Shown: piece after piece, positions 18,032 through 26,744 of the stretch | Layout: every line of letters starts with the position of its first letter | Position numbering within the stretch: position 1 is the stretch's first letter | Origin: Orbus sasakiae | GTDB taxonomy: Bacteria > Pseudomonadota > Gammaproteobacteria > Enterobacterales > Orbaceae | Length of the DNA stretch: 64,000 bases | Reading direction: 5' to 3' | Assembly (NCBI RefSeq): GCF_039542345.1 | Contig: NZ_BAABHY010000006.1 | Location: 207,581-271,580, forward strand | The notes under the pieces: model-generated | The model's input: only the letters and a program-made list of their open reading frames with translations | What the model was told of the DNA's origin: nothing | Database searches by the model: none | Translations under genes and position numbers: made by a program

Positions 18032-18634
18032 ATGATGTTTGGCAAATTATTAAGTAAGATTTTACCTAACAAGAAACCCGCACCACAACCGACAGGCCGT
18101 GAACTGTATGGTCGTAATAACGTCGGCTATCCAACTATGCATCTTTCTCGTCACATTGATGATGTCATCAACCAACATTATCGTGAAATTAAACCCTTAA
18201 TTAAATTTTACAAAGAGACGTTTTTATTTAAGTGGGGACCGGCTATTATTAATAATTCACTGGATAATGAACAGCTAAAAAATTTATCAGGACGTAATGT
18301 GCAGATGGTCTATTTGCTCTTATTTCGGGATATGTTACGGCATATTGCGGATTATATTTCACCTAAACATGCCCCCGAAAGCTGGCCTGATTTATTAGCA
18401 CAAGATGTGCTTGAGCGTTGCAATATGCTCGGTGATGACGATGATACCGATATTGAGTTTAAACAAGTATTATTTAACGATACACAGCGTTATGATATTG
18501 ATAATGAAACGAGTCAGCAATGGGTTGAGCTTGTCGCCGGTCTCATTGATGTACCCGCTAAAGATTTGTATTATTGGCACCGTTCATTAACGAATACCAT
18601 TTTGAAAAAAGTCGCTAAAAAACATAAAAAATAA
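18032..18634 (+). CDS. Uncharacterised protein, not recognised
   Basis: This is a 200-residue, probably cytoplasmic protein with no signal peptide or membrane segment. A basic N-terminus (KLLSKILPNKKP) and basic C-terminus (LKKVAKKHKK) flank a mixed-charge, likely helical body containing a run of acidic residues (LGDDDDTDIEF). A good ribosome site (AAAAGGA) precedes tandem ATG codons. It begins 28 bases after rlmB, so it probably shares the rnr-rlmB transcript. I recognise no family. The location suggests, but does not show, a link to RNA metabolism. Confidence 0.75.
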   Translation: MMFGKLLSKILPNKKPAPQPTGRELYGRNNVGYPTMHLSRHIDDVINQHYREIKPLIKFYKETFLFKWGPAIINNSLDNEQLKNLSGRNVQMVYLLLFRDMLRHIADYISPKHAPESWPDLLAQDVLERCNMLGDDDDTDIEFKQVLFNDTQRYDIDNETSQQWVELVAGLIDVPAKDLYYWHRSLTNTILKKVAKKHKK

Positions 18635-18667
18635 GCCTAAGAACGGATGAAATCACTGCGGTACAAA

Positions 18668-18716
18668 GCGGTTCGGTTTGAAACCGCCTATGTGGCTATT
18701 TCAAACATATCCACAT
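18668..18716 (+). other. Two adjacent hairpins 3' of the unknown gene
   Basis: GCGGTT (18668-18673) pairs with AACCGC (18682-18687). ATGTGG (18690-18695) pairs with CCACAT (18711-18716). Neither has a proper T run. They lie between the unknown gene and copy 2 of the 43-bp repeat, in the gap between convergent genes. Confidence 0.4.
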
Positions 18717-18739
18717 TGCGTTTGTGCATTAAACGCTAC

Positions 18740-18782
18740 TTTTTACACTATAATCATAGCTTACGATAATAATTTAACGAAA
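18740..18782 (+). repeat. 43-bp dispersed intergenic repeat, copy 2
   Basis: This copy is gapless and differs at two positions from copy 1. Its 3' end can form a small hairpin: ATAATTT and AAATTAT around AACGA. It lies between the convergent unknown gene and metB, so it is not a promoter of either. Confidence 0.85.
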
Positions 18783-18902
18783 ATTATCGATTAACTATCT
18801 GGATTTTCATCTTATTTATCGCACATATGGGCATCATTACAATGCCCAGTGTTTTATAATGGTCTCTTCATCACCGGCAGTTAGAGAGATGAGGCAACAC
18901 AT

Positions 18903-20090
18903 TTAAATGACAGCAAGTGCTTGTTCAAGGTCGTTGATTAAATCATCAATGTTTTCAAGCCCAACCGAAATTCTCAATAGTTGATCTGAAATTCCAGCAG
19001 CTTGTCGCGCCTCGGCAGTGATCCCAGAATGGGTCATGGTTGTGGGGTGAGATAAGAGACTTTCTGTTCCACCAAGTGATTGAGCCAGCGTAAAAATTTG
19101 TAACTGTTCAACAAATTTTGGAATGTTATCAGCGCTGGTATTGAGCTCAAAACTCAGTAATGAACCAAATCCTTTTTGCTGTTTTTTCGCGATTTCATGC
19201 CCTGGTGTCGATGGCAATGAGGGATGGTGAACCGCAGCAATTTTAGGATGATTAGCTAAAAACGCTACAATGCTAAGGGCATTTGCTTGCTGTGTTAATA
19301 CACGAACGGATAATGTGCGTAAACCGCGCTGTAATAAATAGGCATCAAATGATGAATTAGCGGTGCCAATATTATTTGACCACCACAATACGTGATCTGC
19401 TAATGTTTGGTTGTTAAAAACTAATACCCCTGCCAGTAAATCTGAGTGCCCATTTAAGAATTTAGTACAGGAATGAACAATAATATCAGCACCAAGTGTA
19501 AATGGGCTTTGTAAAATAGGCGTCATAAACGTGTTATCAACTAAAACTAAAGCCCCCGCCTCGTGTGCTAATTTTGCGATTTGCTCAATGTCAACAACGC
19601 GTAATAATGGATTACTGGGCGTTTCAATTAGGACGAGTTTAGGTTTGAGCGCCAACACATTTTTGAGTGCTTCCAAATCAGATTGATCGACGAATTGTGC
19701 TTTAAAATATCCTTTTTGGCTTAGGCTATTAAAGAGCCGGTAACTTCCCCCATAACAATCATGGGGTGCAACAACCAAATCATTGGGTGAAAGAAGCGCG
19801 ACAGAAAGTAAATGAATAGCTGACATACCGCTATTTGTCAAAATGGCATCGACACCGCCTTCTAATGTGGCAATGGTGGTTTCTACCGAATCACGATTAG
19901 GTGTTGATTTACGCCCATAGTCAAATTGTCTGGGTTTGCCAAATTCTTCAAACTGATAGCAAGTGGATAATGAAATTTTAGGGATCACTGCGCCATGTTG
20001 CTCATCACTATTGAGTCCCCCTCTTACCGCAACAGTTTGTTGGGATAATGATTTTTGTACAGCCGATTTATGTGTTGCCTTTGTCATCAT
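18903..20090 (-). CDS. metB: Cystathionine gamma-synthase
   Basis: MetB joins O-succinylhomoserine and cysteine to cystathionine in methionine synthesis, using PLP. It is a 395-residue Cys/Met-metabolism PLP enzyme. The PLP-lysine motif is HSCTKFLNGHSDLLAG. Other matches to E. coli MetB are LTNSGMSAIHLLSVALL and VAPHDCYGGSYRLF, favouring MetB over MetC. It is divergent from metJ across tandem met boxes, so it is very likely repressed by MetJ-SAM. Confidence 0.95.
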   Translation of the reverse strand: MMTKATHKSAVQKSLSQQTVAVRGGLNSDEQHGAVIPKISLSTCYQFEEFGKPRQFDYGRKSTPNRDSVETTIATLEGGVDAILTNSGMSAIHLLSVALLSPNDLVVAPHDCYGGSYRLFNSLSQKGYFKAQFVDQSDLEALKNVLALKPKLVLIETPSNPLLRVVDIEQIAKLAHEAGALVLVDNTFMTPILQSPFTLGADIIVHSCTKFLNGHSDLLAGVLVFNNQTLADHVLWWSNNIGTANSSFDAYLLQRGLRTLSVRVLTQQANALSIVAFLANHPKIAAVHHPSLPSTPGHEIAKKQQKGFGSLLSFELNTSADNIPKFVEQLQIFTLAQSLGGTESLLSHPTTMTHSGITAEARQAAGISDQLLRISVGLENIDDLINDLEQALAVI

Positions 20091-20138
20091 CTTTTCCTCT
20101 TATAAATCGAATACGTTTAAGCATAACATAAAGTAATA

Positions 20139-20178
20139 AGACGTCAATATGTCTAGATGTCTAAATATCTTGATGTAT
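20139..20178. promoter_or_regulatory. Five tandem MetJ operator half-sites (met boxes)
   Basis: Five adjacent 8-bp units read AGACGTCA, ATATGTCT, AGATGTCT, AAATATCT and TGATGTAT, against the consensus AGACGTCT. They lie in the metB-metJ intergenic region, nearer metB. MetJ dimers bind such tandem boxes cooperatively, so this should control metB and probably metJ itself. Confidence 0.92.
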
Positions 20179-20256
20179 AGATTGCGAGCCATCGAAAAAA
20201 ACGATAAAATTAACCATAGTAATTGTGATATTAATGGGTAGAAACGAGGCTACTAT

Positions 20257-20574
20257 ATGATGGAATGGAATGGCGACTATATTAGTCCTTATGCAGAGCA
20301 TGGCAAAAAAAACGAGCAAGTTAAAAAAATTACGGTTTCAATCCCATTAAAAGTATTAAAAATTCTAACGGATGAACGAACGCGTAGACAGGTTAATAAT
20401 TTGAGACATGCAACAAACAGTGAATTACTGTGTGAAGCGTTTCTTCATGCATTTACCGGGCAGCCACTCCCTAGTGATGATGATTTAAGTAAAGAACGTA
20501 ATGATGGAATTCCGGCGCAAGCAAAAGAATTAATGATTAAGTTAGGGATTGATCCTGATTCGTTAGAGTATTAA
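20257..20574 (+). CDS. metJ: Methionine repressor MetJ
   Basis: MetJ is a ribbon-helix-helix repressor that uses S-adenosylmethionine as co-repressor. The 105-residue product is almost identical to E. coli MetJ through KKITVSIPLKVLKILTDERT, the DNA-binding beta strand and first helix, and through NLRHATNSELLCEAFLHAF. The start at 20257 is chosen because it gives the E. coli N-terminal length; the next codon is also ATG. It is divergent from metB. Confidence 0.97.
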   Translation: MMEWNGDYISPYAEHGKKNEQVKKITVSIPLKVLKILTDERTRRQVNNLRHATNSELLCEAFLHAFTGQPLPSDDDLSKERNDGIPAQAKELMIKLGIDPDSLEY

Positions 20575-20593
20575 ATTATTTTATTTTAGGCAT

Positions 20594-20622
20594 AAAAAAA
20601 GCGCTATCAATTAGCGCTTTTT
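20594..20622. terminator. Bidirectional terminator between metJ and rpmE
   Basis: GCGCTA/TAGCGC with loop TCAAT is flanked by seven A residues on one side and five T residues on the other. It can therefore end both convergent transcripts. Confidence 0.85.
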
Positions 20623-20642
20623 ATCATGTTACTTATCGGTAA

Positions 20643-20858
20643 TTATTTTTTACCGCCAACCATAGCAAAACGTTGATTGAATTTATCAACACGTCCACCA
20701 GTTGCAACATCACGTTGTTTACCAGTATAGAATGGGTGACATTCACCACATACGTCTAAATGGATATCGTGACCGACAGTTGAATGCGTTTTGATTGTAT
20801 TACCGCAAGAACAGGTTGCTGTAATTTCTGTATAATTAGGATGAATACCTTTTTTCAT
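20643..20858 (-). CDS. rpmE: 50S ribosomal protein L31, zinc-binding form
   Basis: L31 is a 71-residue protein of the large subunit that bridges to the small subunit. The zinc-ligand cysteines are present (CSCGN and VCGECHPFY), so this is the zinc-containing paralogue rather than the zinc-independent YkgM type. A purine-rich ribosome site precedes the ATG. The position next to metJ resembles the E. coli rpmE-metJ-metB region. Confidence 0.97.
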   Translation of the reverse strand: MKKGIHPNYTEITATCSCGNTIKTHSTVGHDIHLDVCGECHPFYTGKQRDVATGGRVDKFNQRFAMVGGKK

Positions 20859-21004
20859 TTTGAGCCTCTCTTTTGTGTATCGCTATATAAATGGCTGCCT
20901 TGCAACAAAATTTATACACCATACAAATGTTAAATAACACGAATAAGGTGGCGGATTATATACCCATCTAGGTATTGCGTCAAGTCTGTCGATTAGCTTG
21001 ATAT

Positions 21005-22054
21005 TTAAATAGCTAATTGTTCGATTTGAACTTGAAGCGTTAATCTTTCACCGTTGCGTAACACGATAACAGGAACCGTTGTGCCCGGTTTAATTTCAGC
21101 GATTTGATCCATCGTTTCTATAATCGATTTGACGGGGTTACCATTAACCGAGATTAAAATATCATTGGTATTAATGCCGGCTTTTTTGGCTGGACCTTCT
21201 GCATTCGTCACTAAAATACCCAATACAACAGGGTGATCACTTGGGTTTTGGGTTGGTGAAAATTCTAACCCATCGACCCCGATATAACCGCGAATAATTT
21301 TGCCATCTTTAATTAATTTATCCATGATTTTGGTTGCAAGTGAAGTTGGAATTGCAAATCCAATGCCTTCTGGCACATCATTTGATGTACTTTTAGCAAA
21401 TGATAACGTGTTAATACCCACTAGCTCACCTTTCGTATTCACAAGTGCACCCCCTGAATTGCCGTGGTTAATCGATGCATCGGTTTGGATAAAATTTTGT
21501 CGCCTAATTGGGCTTAAGCCATCACGTCCGGTTGCACTAATAATACCTTGTGTGATTGTTTGCCCGATATTATAAGGATTACCAATCGCTAATACGACAT
21601 CGCCAATTTTGGGTGCGCGCGCTAAATTAATCGGGATAACGGGAATATTGGAAGCTTCAATTTTGAGTATAGCAATATCCACTAATTTATCTGAACCGAC
21701 TGATAGTGCTTCAAAAATACGGCCATCTTGCAATGCCACAATAATTTGTTGTGCATTTTCAATAACATGGTAATTGGTAATAATATAGCCATCTTGGCTC
21801 ATGATCACACCAGAACCAAGTGGTGTGATGCCTTTACTGACATTTTCAGGCACAGAGGAAATGGAACGACTATAAATATTAACAACAGCAGGCGCGGCTG
21901 CTTTGACGGCTTGGTTATAACTTAGGGGTTCGTTATTAAAAATGGTATCTGGTAAAGATAACTGATTACCATTACGCAATGACGGAAAAATAATAAGTAG
22001 TACGATTGCCAAAACAGAGCCAATCAGAGCTGGCCAGAGTATTTTTTTTAGCAT
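21005..22054 (-). CDS. degS: DegS, inner-membrane stress-sensor serine protease
   Basis: DegS cuts the anti-sigma factor RseA when misfolded outer-membrane proteins accumulate, starting the sigma-E response. The 349-residue product has one N-terminal membrane anchor (about 4-26), a trypsin-like protease domain and a single C-terminal PDZ domain. The catalytic His is in TNYHVIENA, the Asp in DIAILKIEA and the Ser in INHGNSGGALVNTKG. One PDZ and an uncleaved anchor distinguish it from DegQ/DegP. It is transcribed in the same direction as degQ, 197 bases downstream. Confidence 0.95.
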   Translation of the reverse strand: MLKKILWPALIGSVLAIVLLIIFPSLRNGNQLSLPDTIFNNEPLSYNQAVKAAAPAVVNIYSRSISSVPENVSKGITPLGSGVIMSQDGYIITNYHVIENAQQIIVALQDGRIFEALSVGSDKLVDIAILKIEASNIPVIPINLARAPKIGDVVLAIGNPYNIGQTITQGIISATGRDGLSPIRRQNFIQTDASINHGNSGGALVNTKGELVGINTLSFAKSTSNDVPEGIGFAIPTSLATKIMDKLIKDGKIIRGYIGVDGLEFSPTQNPSDHPVVLGILVTNAEGPAKKAGINTNDILISVNGNPVKSIIETMDQIAEIKPGTTVPVIVLRNGERLTLQVQIEQLAI

Positions 22055-22210
22055 AAGTTATCCTGTCAAATCATGTCACTTTATCTGTTTTGATAATACC
22101 ACAGAAATAAAAAAAGCTAATGCAGCAAAGTCATTTTTATTCATCTAATATCAATTATTTAACAGTGATTAGAATGATTTGTGTATGATGGTAAGTCTCA
22201 TTCATTAATA

Positions 22211-22234
22211 AAAAGGAGCGTTTAACGCCCCTTT
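22211..22234 (-). terminator. Terminator of degQ
   Basis: Read on the minus strand, an imperfect stem (AAAGGGGCGTT pairing with AACGCTCCTTT) runs into five T residues. It lies 18 bases after the degQ stop. Confidence 0.7.
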
Positions 22235-22251
22235 GTGATGAGAAAAATGAG

Positions 22252-23634
22252 TTAACGTAGAATCAAGTATACTCGGCTGTTCCCACGTACAATATTTAAC
22301 GCGATTGCAGCGGGTTTACTATCAATAATTTTACGTAAATCAGCAATATTATTAATAGGGTTTCTATTTACCCCTGTGATCACGTCACCTTCTTGTAGGC
22401 CTAAACGTGAAGCCGGTGAACCAGCCACAATTTTATCAATTAATACGCCTTCTTGACCATTAGCTTCACCATTAATCAAGTTAGCCCCTTCTAAATTAGG
22501 GTGTAACGTTTTTGCCTCAGTTGAAGATTCGTCGCTATTTTTAAGTTTCACTTTAACATTTAACGCCTTTCCATCACGGATTAAGCCCAGCGTCACATCT
22601 CGTCCTGCACCCGCAGTCGCAATTTTAGCGCGTAACTCGGCAAAGCTTTCAATCGGTTTTCCATTCATTGATACAATCACGTCACCGGCCTTAATTCCAG
22701 CCTCTTTTGCGGCTGACTCATCGAGTACTTCACTCACAAAGGCGCCTTTTTGTACATCAAGATCAAATGCTTTAGCAATATCAGAGGTCAGTTCATTTCC
22801 TTTGATTCCTAATACACCACGTTTAACTTGACCAAATTCAGTTAATTGGTCAGTTAAACTTTTCACCATATTACTTGGTATAGCAAAACCAATACCTACA
22901 TTTCCGCCACCAGGCGCAATAATTGCGGTGTTGATACCAATTAGCTCACCATTTAGATTAACTAATGCACCACCAGAATTACCGCGGTTAATCGAAGCAT
23001 CGGTTTGAATAAAGTTTTCAAATCCATTCATATTCAGGCCGGTACGAGCAAGAGCTGAGATAATACCAGAGGTAACGGTTTGCCCAATACCAAATGGATT
23101 ACCAATGGCCACAGCAAAGTCGCCAACGCGTAATTTATCCGAATCAGCCATTGGGATTGCGTTAAGATTTTTAGCGTTGTCGACTTGTAATAAGGCGATA
23201 TCTGTTAAGGGATCCTTACCAATTAATTTGGCGGTAAATTCTCGACCATCATTGACTTGAATCATAATTTTATCTGCATTATCGATGACATGGTTATTAG
23301 TGACTACGTAGCCTTTATCTGCATCAATAATGACACCTGAACCTTGTCCAGTAAAGGCTCTTGACTGGTTTTCTGGGTAACCAAAAAATCGTCTAAACTC
23401 TTCGGGAATATTATTTTGAACTTGAGCTGTCCCCTCAACCTTAATACTAACAACCGACGGCAATACGTGTTCAAGCATCGGCGCTAAGCTGGGTAGTGCT
23501 TGAGTTTTACCTTCCGATGAAGTAATAAAAGAGGGCAATTTAATCTCTGCTTGGGCTACAGAACCAAGGCATAAGCCAATTGCTAATGTTAAAACAGTTA
23601 AACTTTTTTTAGGGAAATTAAATGTATTATTCAT
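22252..23634 (-). CDS. degQ: DegQ/DegP-family periplasmic serine endoprotease
   Basis: This is a periplasmic HtrA protease and chaperone. The start at 23634 (MNNTFNFPKKSLTVL) is preferred because it gives a clean signal peptide ending AQA and has GAGAG upstream. A longer version from 23664 adds ten residues with no signal-peptide logic. The protease domain has catalytic His in TNNHVIDNA, Asp in DIALLQVDN and Ser in NRGNSGGALVN. Two PDZ domains follow. The name DegQ rather than DegP follows the degS-degQ-zapG order of E. coli; sequence alone does not separate the two. Confidence 0.92.
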   Translation of the reverse strand: MNNTFNFPKKSLTVLTLAIGLCLGSVAQAEIKLPSFITSSEGKTQALPSLAPMLEHVLPSVVSIKVEGTAQVQNNIPEEFRRFFGYPENQSRAFTGQGSGVIIDADKGYVVTNNHVIDNADKIMIQVNDGREFTAKLIGKDPLTDIALLQVDNAKNLNAIPMADSDKLRVGDFAVAIGNPFGIGQTVTSGIISALARTGLNMNGFENFIQTDASINRGNSGGALVNLNGELIGINTAIIAPGGGNVGIGFAIPSNMVKSLTDQLTEFGQVKRGVLGIKGNELTSDIAKAFDLDVQKGAFVSEVLDESAAKEAGIKAGDVIVSMNGKPIESFAELRAKIATAGAGRDVTLGLIRDGKALNVKVKLKNSDESSTEAKTLHPNLEGANLINGEANGQEGVLIDKIVAGSPASRLGLQEGDVITGVNRNPINNIADLRKIIDSKPAAIALNIVRGNSRVYLILR

Positions 23635-23759
23635 TTTTATAACTCTCACTTTTTTATGTAACACAAAGTAAAATTAACCAAATGGATTAATAGACTCAAC
23701 GTGATTGAGTCTATTTTAAAGAATCTTTAGCTTATCTATAGCTAAATAGGAAGATGATT

Positions 23760-24179
23760 TTAGTCTTTTGTTTCTTCAGTTTTTAATAATCCTGATGGAT
23801 TGCCTGAATAATCTTTAGGTGGCGTCGTACCTGTCAGCGGATTATCGATATGGGTTTCATCTTCGCTTAAATGCATAGTGGGTGCAACTTTTAAACTATC
23901 AAGATCTTCTTGAGAAATTAAATTGCTCGAATTTTCAGCCATATGTTGATACAAGCGACGAAACTCTTTTGCCATATTATCTAAAATTTCAGCACTATGA
24001 GAGAAATGCTTCACAATCATTTGTTTTTGCGCAACAAGTTCTTGTTTGGCTTCATCAAGATCACGTTTGACTTGGTTATATTTTCGTGACTTAGGACTTA
24101 GCACATTAGTAAAGATGACGCCAATAATAAGACCTAAAACTAAGCCAATGATCAGATAAGTTGTCATTTCCGAATCCAT
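23760..24179 (-). CDS. zapG: ZapG (YhcB, DUF1043) envelope and division protein
   Basis: This 139-residue inner-membrane protein has one N-terminal membrane segment (about 6-26). A coiled-coil follows (about 35-85, with the conserved FSHSAEILDNMAKEFRRLYQHM), then a disordered proline- and threonine-rich tail. In E. coli YhcB helps coordinate cell division and envelope growth. AAGGAG lies 6 bases before the chosen start. It sits upstream of degQ, the mirror of E. coli degS-degQ-yhcB. Confidence 0.92.
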   Translation of the reverse strand: MDSEMTTYLIIGLVLGLIIGVIFTNVLSPKSRKYNQVKRDLDEAKQELVAQKQMIVKHFSHSAEILDNMAKEFRRLYQHMAENSSNLISQEDLDSLKVAPTMHLSEDETHIDNPLTGTTPPKDYSGNPSGLLKTEETKD

Positions 24180-24237
24180 GTTATCTCCTTGATATTATAA
24201 ATGTAATTTATTTTAACTTACGTGTTATTTGCTGTAG

Positions 24238-24717
24238 TTAACTATTGTCTATTTTTGTTGCGTGCTTGGCAAGCTTAATCAAACTGCTTTTTAACTTTGG
24301 TGAACAGTTATCAGCAAGAGCTAACAGCATTTCGGCACTTTGAAGTGTTATTTTTCGCTGATAAACAGCCGCATCATCACAGTGTAGTTCGCATCGATTA
24401 CGATTAAGTTCAGGATTAATTTTAAATTGAATTGAGGCCAATCCACTTAAACCATTTTGGCGTAACTGTGAGCGGAGTTTTTCTTGCTCGTAACGTAACC
24501 GTGTTAGCCAACTGGCTGATGAGACTTCAATAATCAAAATACCAAGCCGATAGTTTGCAACACGGCATTGCTCAGCTAATGGCGGGGGTAAAAGTCGATT
24601 GAGTAAATGATTTAGTGTGGATAATGCTTTACCTCGCTCTTGAATCGTCAAAAGCGATGGGGCTTTAAATAAGTTAAATAGAGCCTTTGGTTCACTATGG
24701 CGCATTATTGTAATCAA
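24238..24717 (-). CDS. DUF721 / DciA-like protein
   Basis: This 159-residue protein resembles the DUF721 family through the central stretch LGILIIEVSSASWLTRLRYE and the LRSQLRQNGL helix after it. DciA proteins of this family load or help load the replicative helicase DnaB in bacteria that lack DnaC; other DUF721 proteins have no known role. The C-terminal half has no motif I recognise. It is divergent from rsgA and lies 58 bases upstream of zapG on the same strand. The DciA identity is tentative. Confidence 0.6.
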   Translation of the reverse strand: MITIMRHSEPKALFNLFKAPSLLTIQERGKALSTLNHLLNRLLPPPLAEQCRVANYRLGILIIEVSSASWLTRLRYEQEKLRSQLRQNGLSGLASIQFKINPELNRNRCELHCDDAAVYQRKITLQSAEMLLALADNCSPKLKSSLIKLAKHATKIDNS

Positions 24718-24946
24718 TACCCAACAAATAATAATAATGATTAATTTACTACAAGTTAGTCATGAAGTCCTAATCAAAAAAAGAGAATTTACACAATATT
24801 AAATATTATTTACAGCCAAAACTCAGTCATGATTTGTTTTTATGTGATGAATAAAAATAATTCTTATAAAATAAAACCATCGTTTTTATAATTAGGATAT
24901 ACTGAGTGACAGTAATTCATCGATAAAGTAAAGACAATGAGGATTT

Positions 24947-25978
24947 GTGGCTAAAAATCGATTATCGAAAGTTCAACAAAGACGTGTTGAGGAAAAACAC
25001 AACAAAAAGCTTGTTAAACCAGAAGAACACTATGATGATGGGGCTTTTTCTGCGCCACAAGACGGTGTGGTCATTAGTCGCTATGGTAAGGTTGCGGATG
25101 TTGAAAACCAACAAGGACAGATTTTTCGTTGCAATATTCGGCGTACGTTAAGTTCAATTGTGACTGGGGATAAGGTGATTTGGCGACAAAATATTGATCC
25201 TCTCGTCAATAGTATAATTGAAGCGGTACATCCTCGTCATTCTGAATTAGTCCGTCCCGATTTTTATGATGGTATTAAGCCTGTAGCAGCCAATATTGAT
25301 CAAATAATGATTATTTCAGCAGTATTGCCTGAATTATCATTAAATATTATTGATCGTTACTTAGTCGCTTGTGCCGCGACCGATATTGATCCTGTGATTG
25401 TTCTCAATAAAGTGGATTTACTTGATAGCCAACATTTGGCTGAATTGACATCATATTTAGATTACTACCGTCAACTGAATTACCGCGTACTGCTACTATC
25501 TTGCAAAAATGAACAAGGTTTGGACGAATTTAAGCACACTTTACAAAATAAAACCTCAATTTTAGTTGGGCAATCTGGCGTTGGTAAATCAAGTATTATT
25601 CACCAACTGTTACCCGAATTATCCGCTCAAGTTAATGTTGGCGATATATCAGAAATGTCAGGATTGGGCCAACATACAACAACATCAACACGACTTTATC
25701 ATTTACCAAGTGGTGGTAATATTATTGATTCGCCCGGAATTCGAGAGTTTGGCCTATGGCATTTAGAACCTGAGCAAGTTATGCAAGGTTATCCTGAATT
25801 TTATGACTATTTAGCAGATTGTCAGTTCCGTGACTGTAACCATTTAACTGATCGTAATTGTGGTCTACAAAAAGCAGCTAAATCTGGCAATATTGCGTCA
25901 TGGCGATTAGACAACTATCATAAAATTTTACAAACCATGCGTGAAGTAAAAGCCAAAACAAATAAAAGTTTTAAATAA
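24947..25978 (+). CDS. rsgA: Small ribosomal subunit biogenesis GTPase RsgA
   Basis: RsgA is a circularly permuted GTPase that acts late in 30S maturation. The 343-residue product has an OB-fold, then G4 (VLNKVDLLDS) before G1 (LVGQSGVGKSSIIHQL) and G3 (IIDSPGIREFG), the permuted order. It ends with a zinc site (CQFRDCNHLTDRNCGL). The start is GTG at 24947, preceded by ATGAGGA. It gives the lysine- and arginine-rich N-terminus MAKNRLSKVQQRRVEEKH, as in E. coli. Confidence 0.96.
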   Translation: MAKNRLSKVQQRRVEEKHNKKLVKPEEHYDDGAFSAPQDGVVISRYGKVADVENQQGQIFRCNIRRTLSSIVTGDKVIWRQNIDPLVNSIIEAVHPRHSELVRPDFYDGIKPVAANIDQIMIISAVLPELSLNIIDRYLVACAATDIDPVIVLNKVDLLDSQHLAELTSYLDYYRQLNYRVLLLSCKNEQGLDEFKHTLQNKTSILVGQSGVGKSSIIHQLLPELSAQVNVGDISEMSGLGQHTTTSTRLYHLPSGGNIIDSPGIREFGLWHLEPEQVMQGYPEFYDYLADCQFRDCNHLTDRNCGLQKAAKSGNIASWRLDNYHKILQTMREVKAKTNKSFK

Positions 25979-25980
25979 AA

Positions 25981-26006
25981 AAAACCGTTTCTAAAAACGG
26001 TTTTTT
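25981..26006. terminator. Bidirectional terminator between rsgA and hdeD
   Basis: AACCGTTT/AAACGGTT with loop CTAA is flanked by A and T runs. It lies just after the rsgA stop and 10 bases before the hdeD stop on the other strand. Confidence 0.85.
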
Positions 26007-26016
26007 ATTCATGTAA

Positions 26017-26577
26017 CTAATTGTTTGATTTAATTGCTAAGCCAATGGCGACATAAGCCCAGCCTTGAAATATTAAGTCAATACCAAGGAACATACCCAG
26101 TATCCACAAGCTGTTTGATGGCCATCCTGCCATAATCATTAAACCTAAAACGAAGGTAATCATCCCAGAAAATAACCACCATCCCCATTTTGGAAAACCT
26201 TGATTATTCAGTGCACCAATAATTTGGGTAATACCACTGACAGCTAATAGGAAAGCGATAATGAGTGTAAATGCAGCTGATGCCGCGAGTGGTTGTGTAA
26301 ACGCGACAATACCCGCAATAATATACAGCACGCCCATTACTGCCCACAAGGCTGTTTGACCGGCACCTTTAATTCTAAATGAGTGGGCCGCTTGTGCGAT
26401 ACCCGCGATTAAAAGTAGTGATCCGATAAAGTAAATTGAAAAAACCGTGGCTAAAAATTCATAAGAAAGTGCTAAACAGCCTAAGATAATGAGTATTGCC
26501 CCAACGGCAATAAACCAACCCCAATTACGTTTAAGTTGCGCTGAAAGATTCGTTAAATCTGGTGTGATTGTTTTCAT
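26017..26577 (-). CDS. hdeD: HdeD family membrane protein (DUF308)
   Basis: This 186-residue protein has six hydrophobic membrane segments arranged as three pairs, typical of the DUF308/HdeD family. Conserved elements are LIIAGIAQAAHSFRIKG, VMGVLYIIAGIVAF and the C-terminal LGMFLGIDLIFQGWAYVAIG. E. coli HdeD is linked to acid resistance at high cell density; whether this one does the same is unknown. The transcript converges with rsgA. Confidence 0.8.
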   Translation of the reverse strand: MKTITPDLTNLSAQLKRNWGWFIAVGAILIILGCLALSYEFLATVFSIYFIGSLLLIAGIAQAAHSFRIKGAGQTALWAVMGVLYIIAGIVAFTQPLAASAAFTLIIAFLLAVSGITQIIGALNNQGFPKWGWWLFSGMITFVLGLMIMAGWPSNSLWILGMFLGIDLIFQGWAYVAIGLAIKSNN

Positions 26578-26744
26578 AAAAATACCTTTTAAATCGGGTT
26601 ATTGATATGAATATACTACGCTTAAATTTAAGATAATTACATGTATTTTTTTAGGTTTTCGTGCGCTAGGATGTGAGCCGGACAAATATTTAAGCACGTT
26701 AATCCGGCACAGTTATCGGTATGAAATGGATGTATTAGATTAAT

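Noticed and set aside
18661..18680. Possible Pasteurellaceae uptake signal sequence (ACAAAGCGGT resembles ACAAGCGGT)
   Set aside because: It is a single imperfect match, and the core AAGTGCGGT was not seen repeated. There is no sign of enrichment in the window.
22252..23664. Second DegP as well as DegQ in this locus
   Set aside because: Only one protease has two PDZ domains. The other has one PDZ and an anchor and is DegS.
26671..26710. GCCGGA/TCCGGC inverted repeat 3' of the Ner-like gene as a terminator
   Set aside because: The loop is 20 bases and no T run follows on the minus strand, so support is too weak to list.
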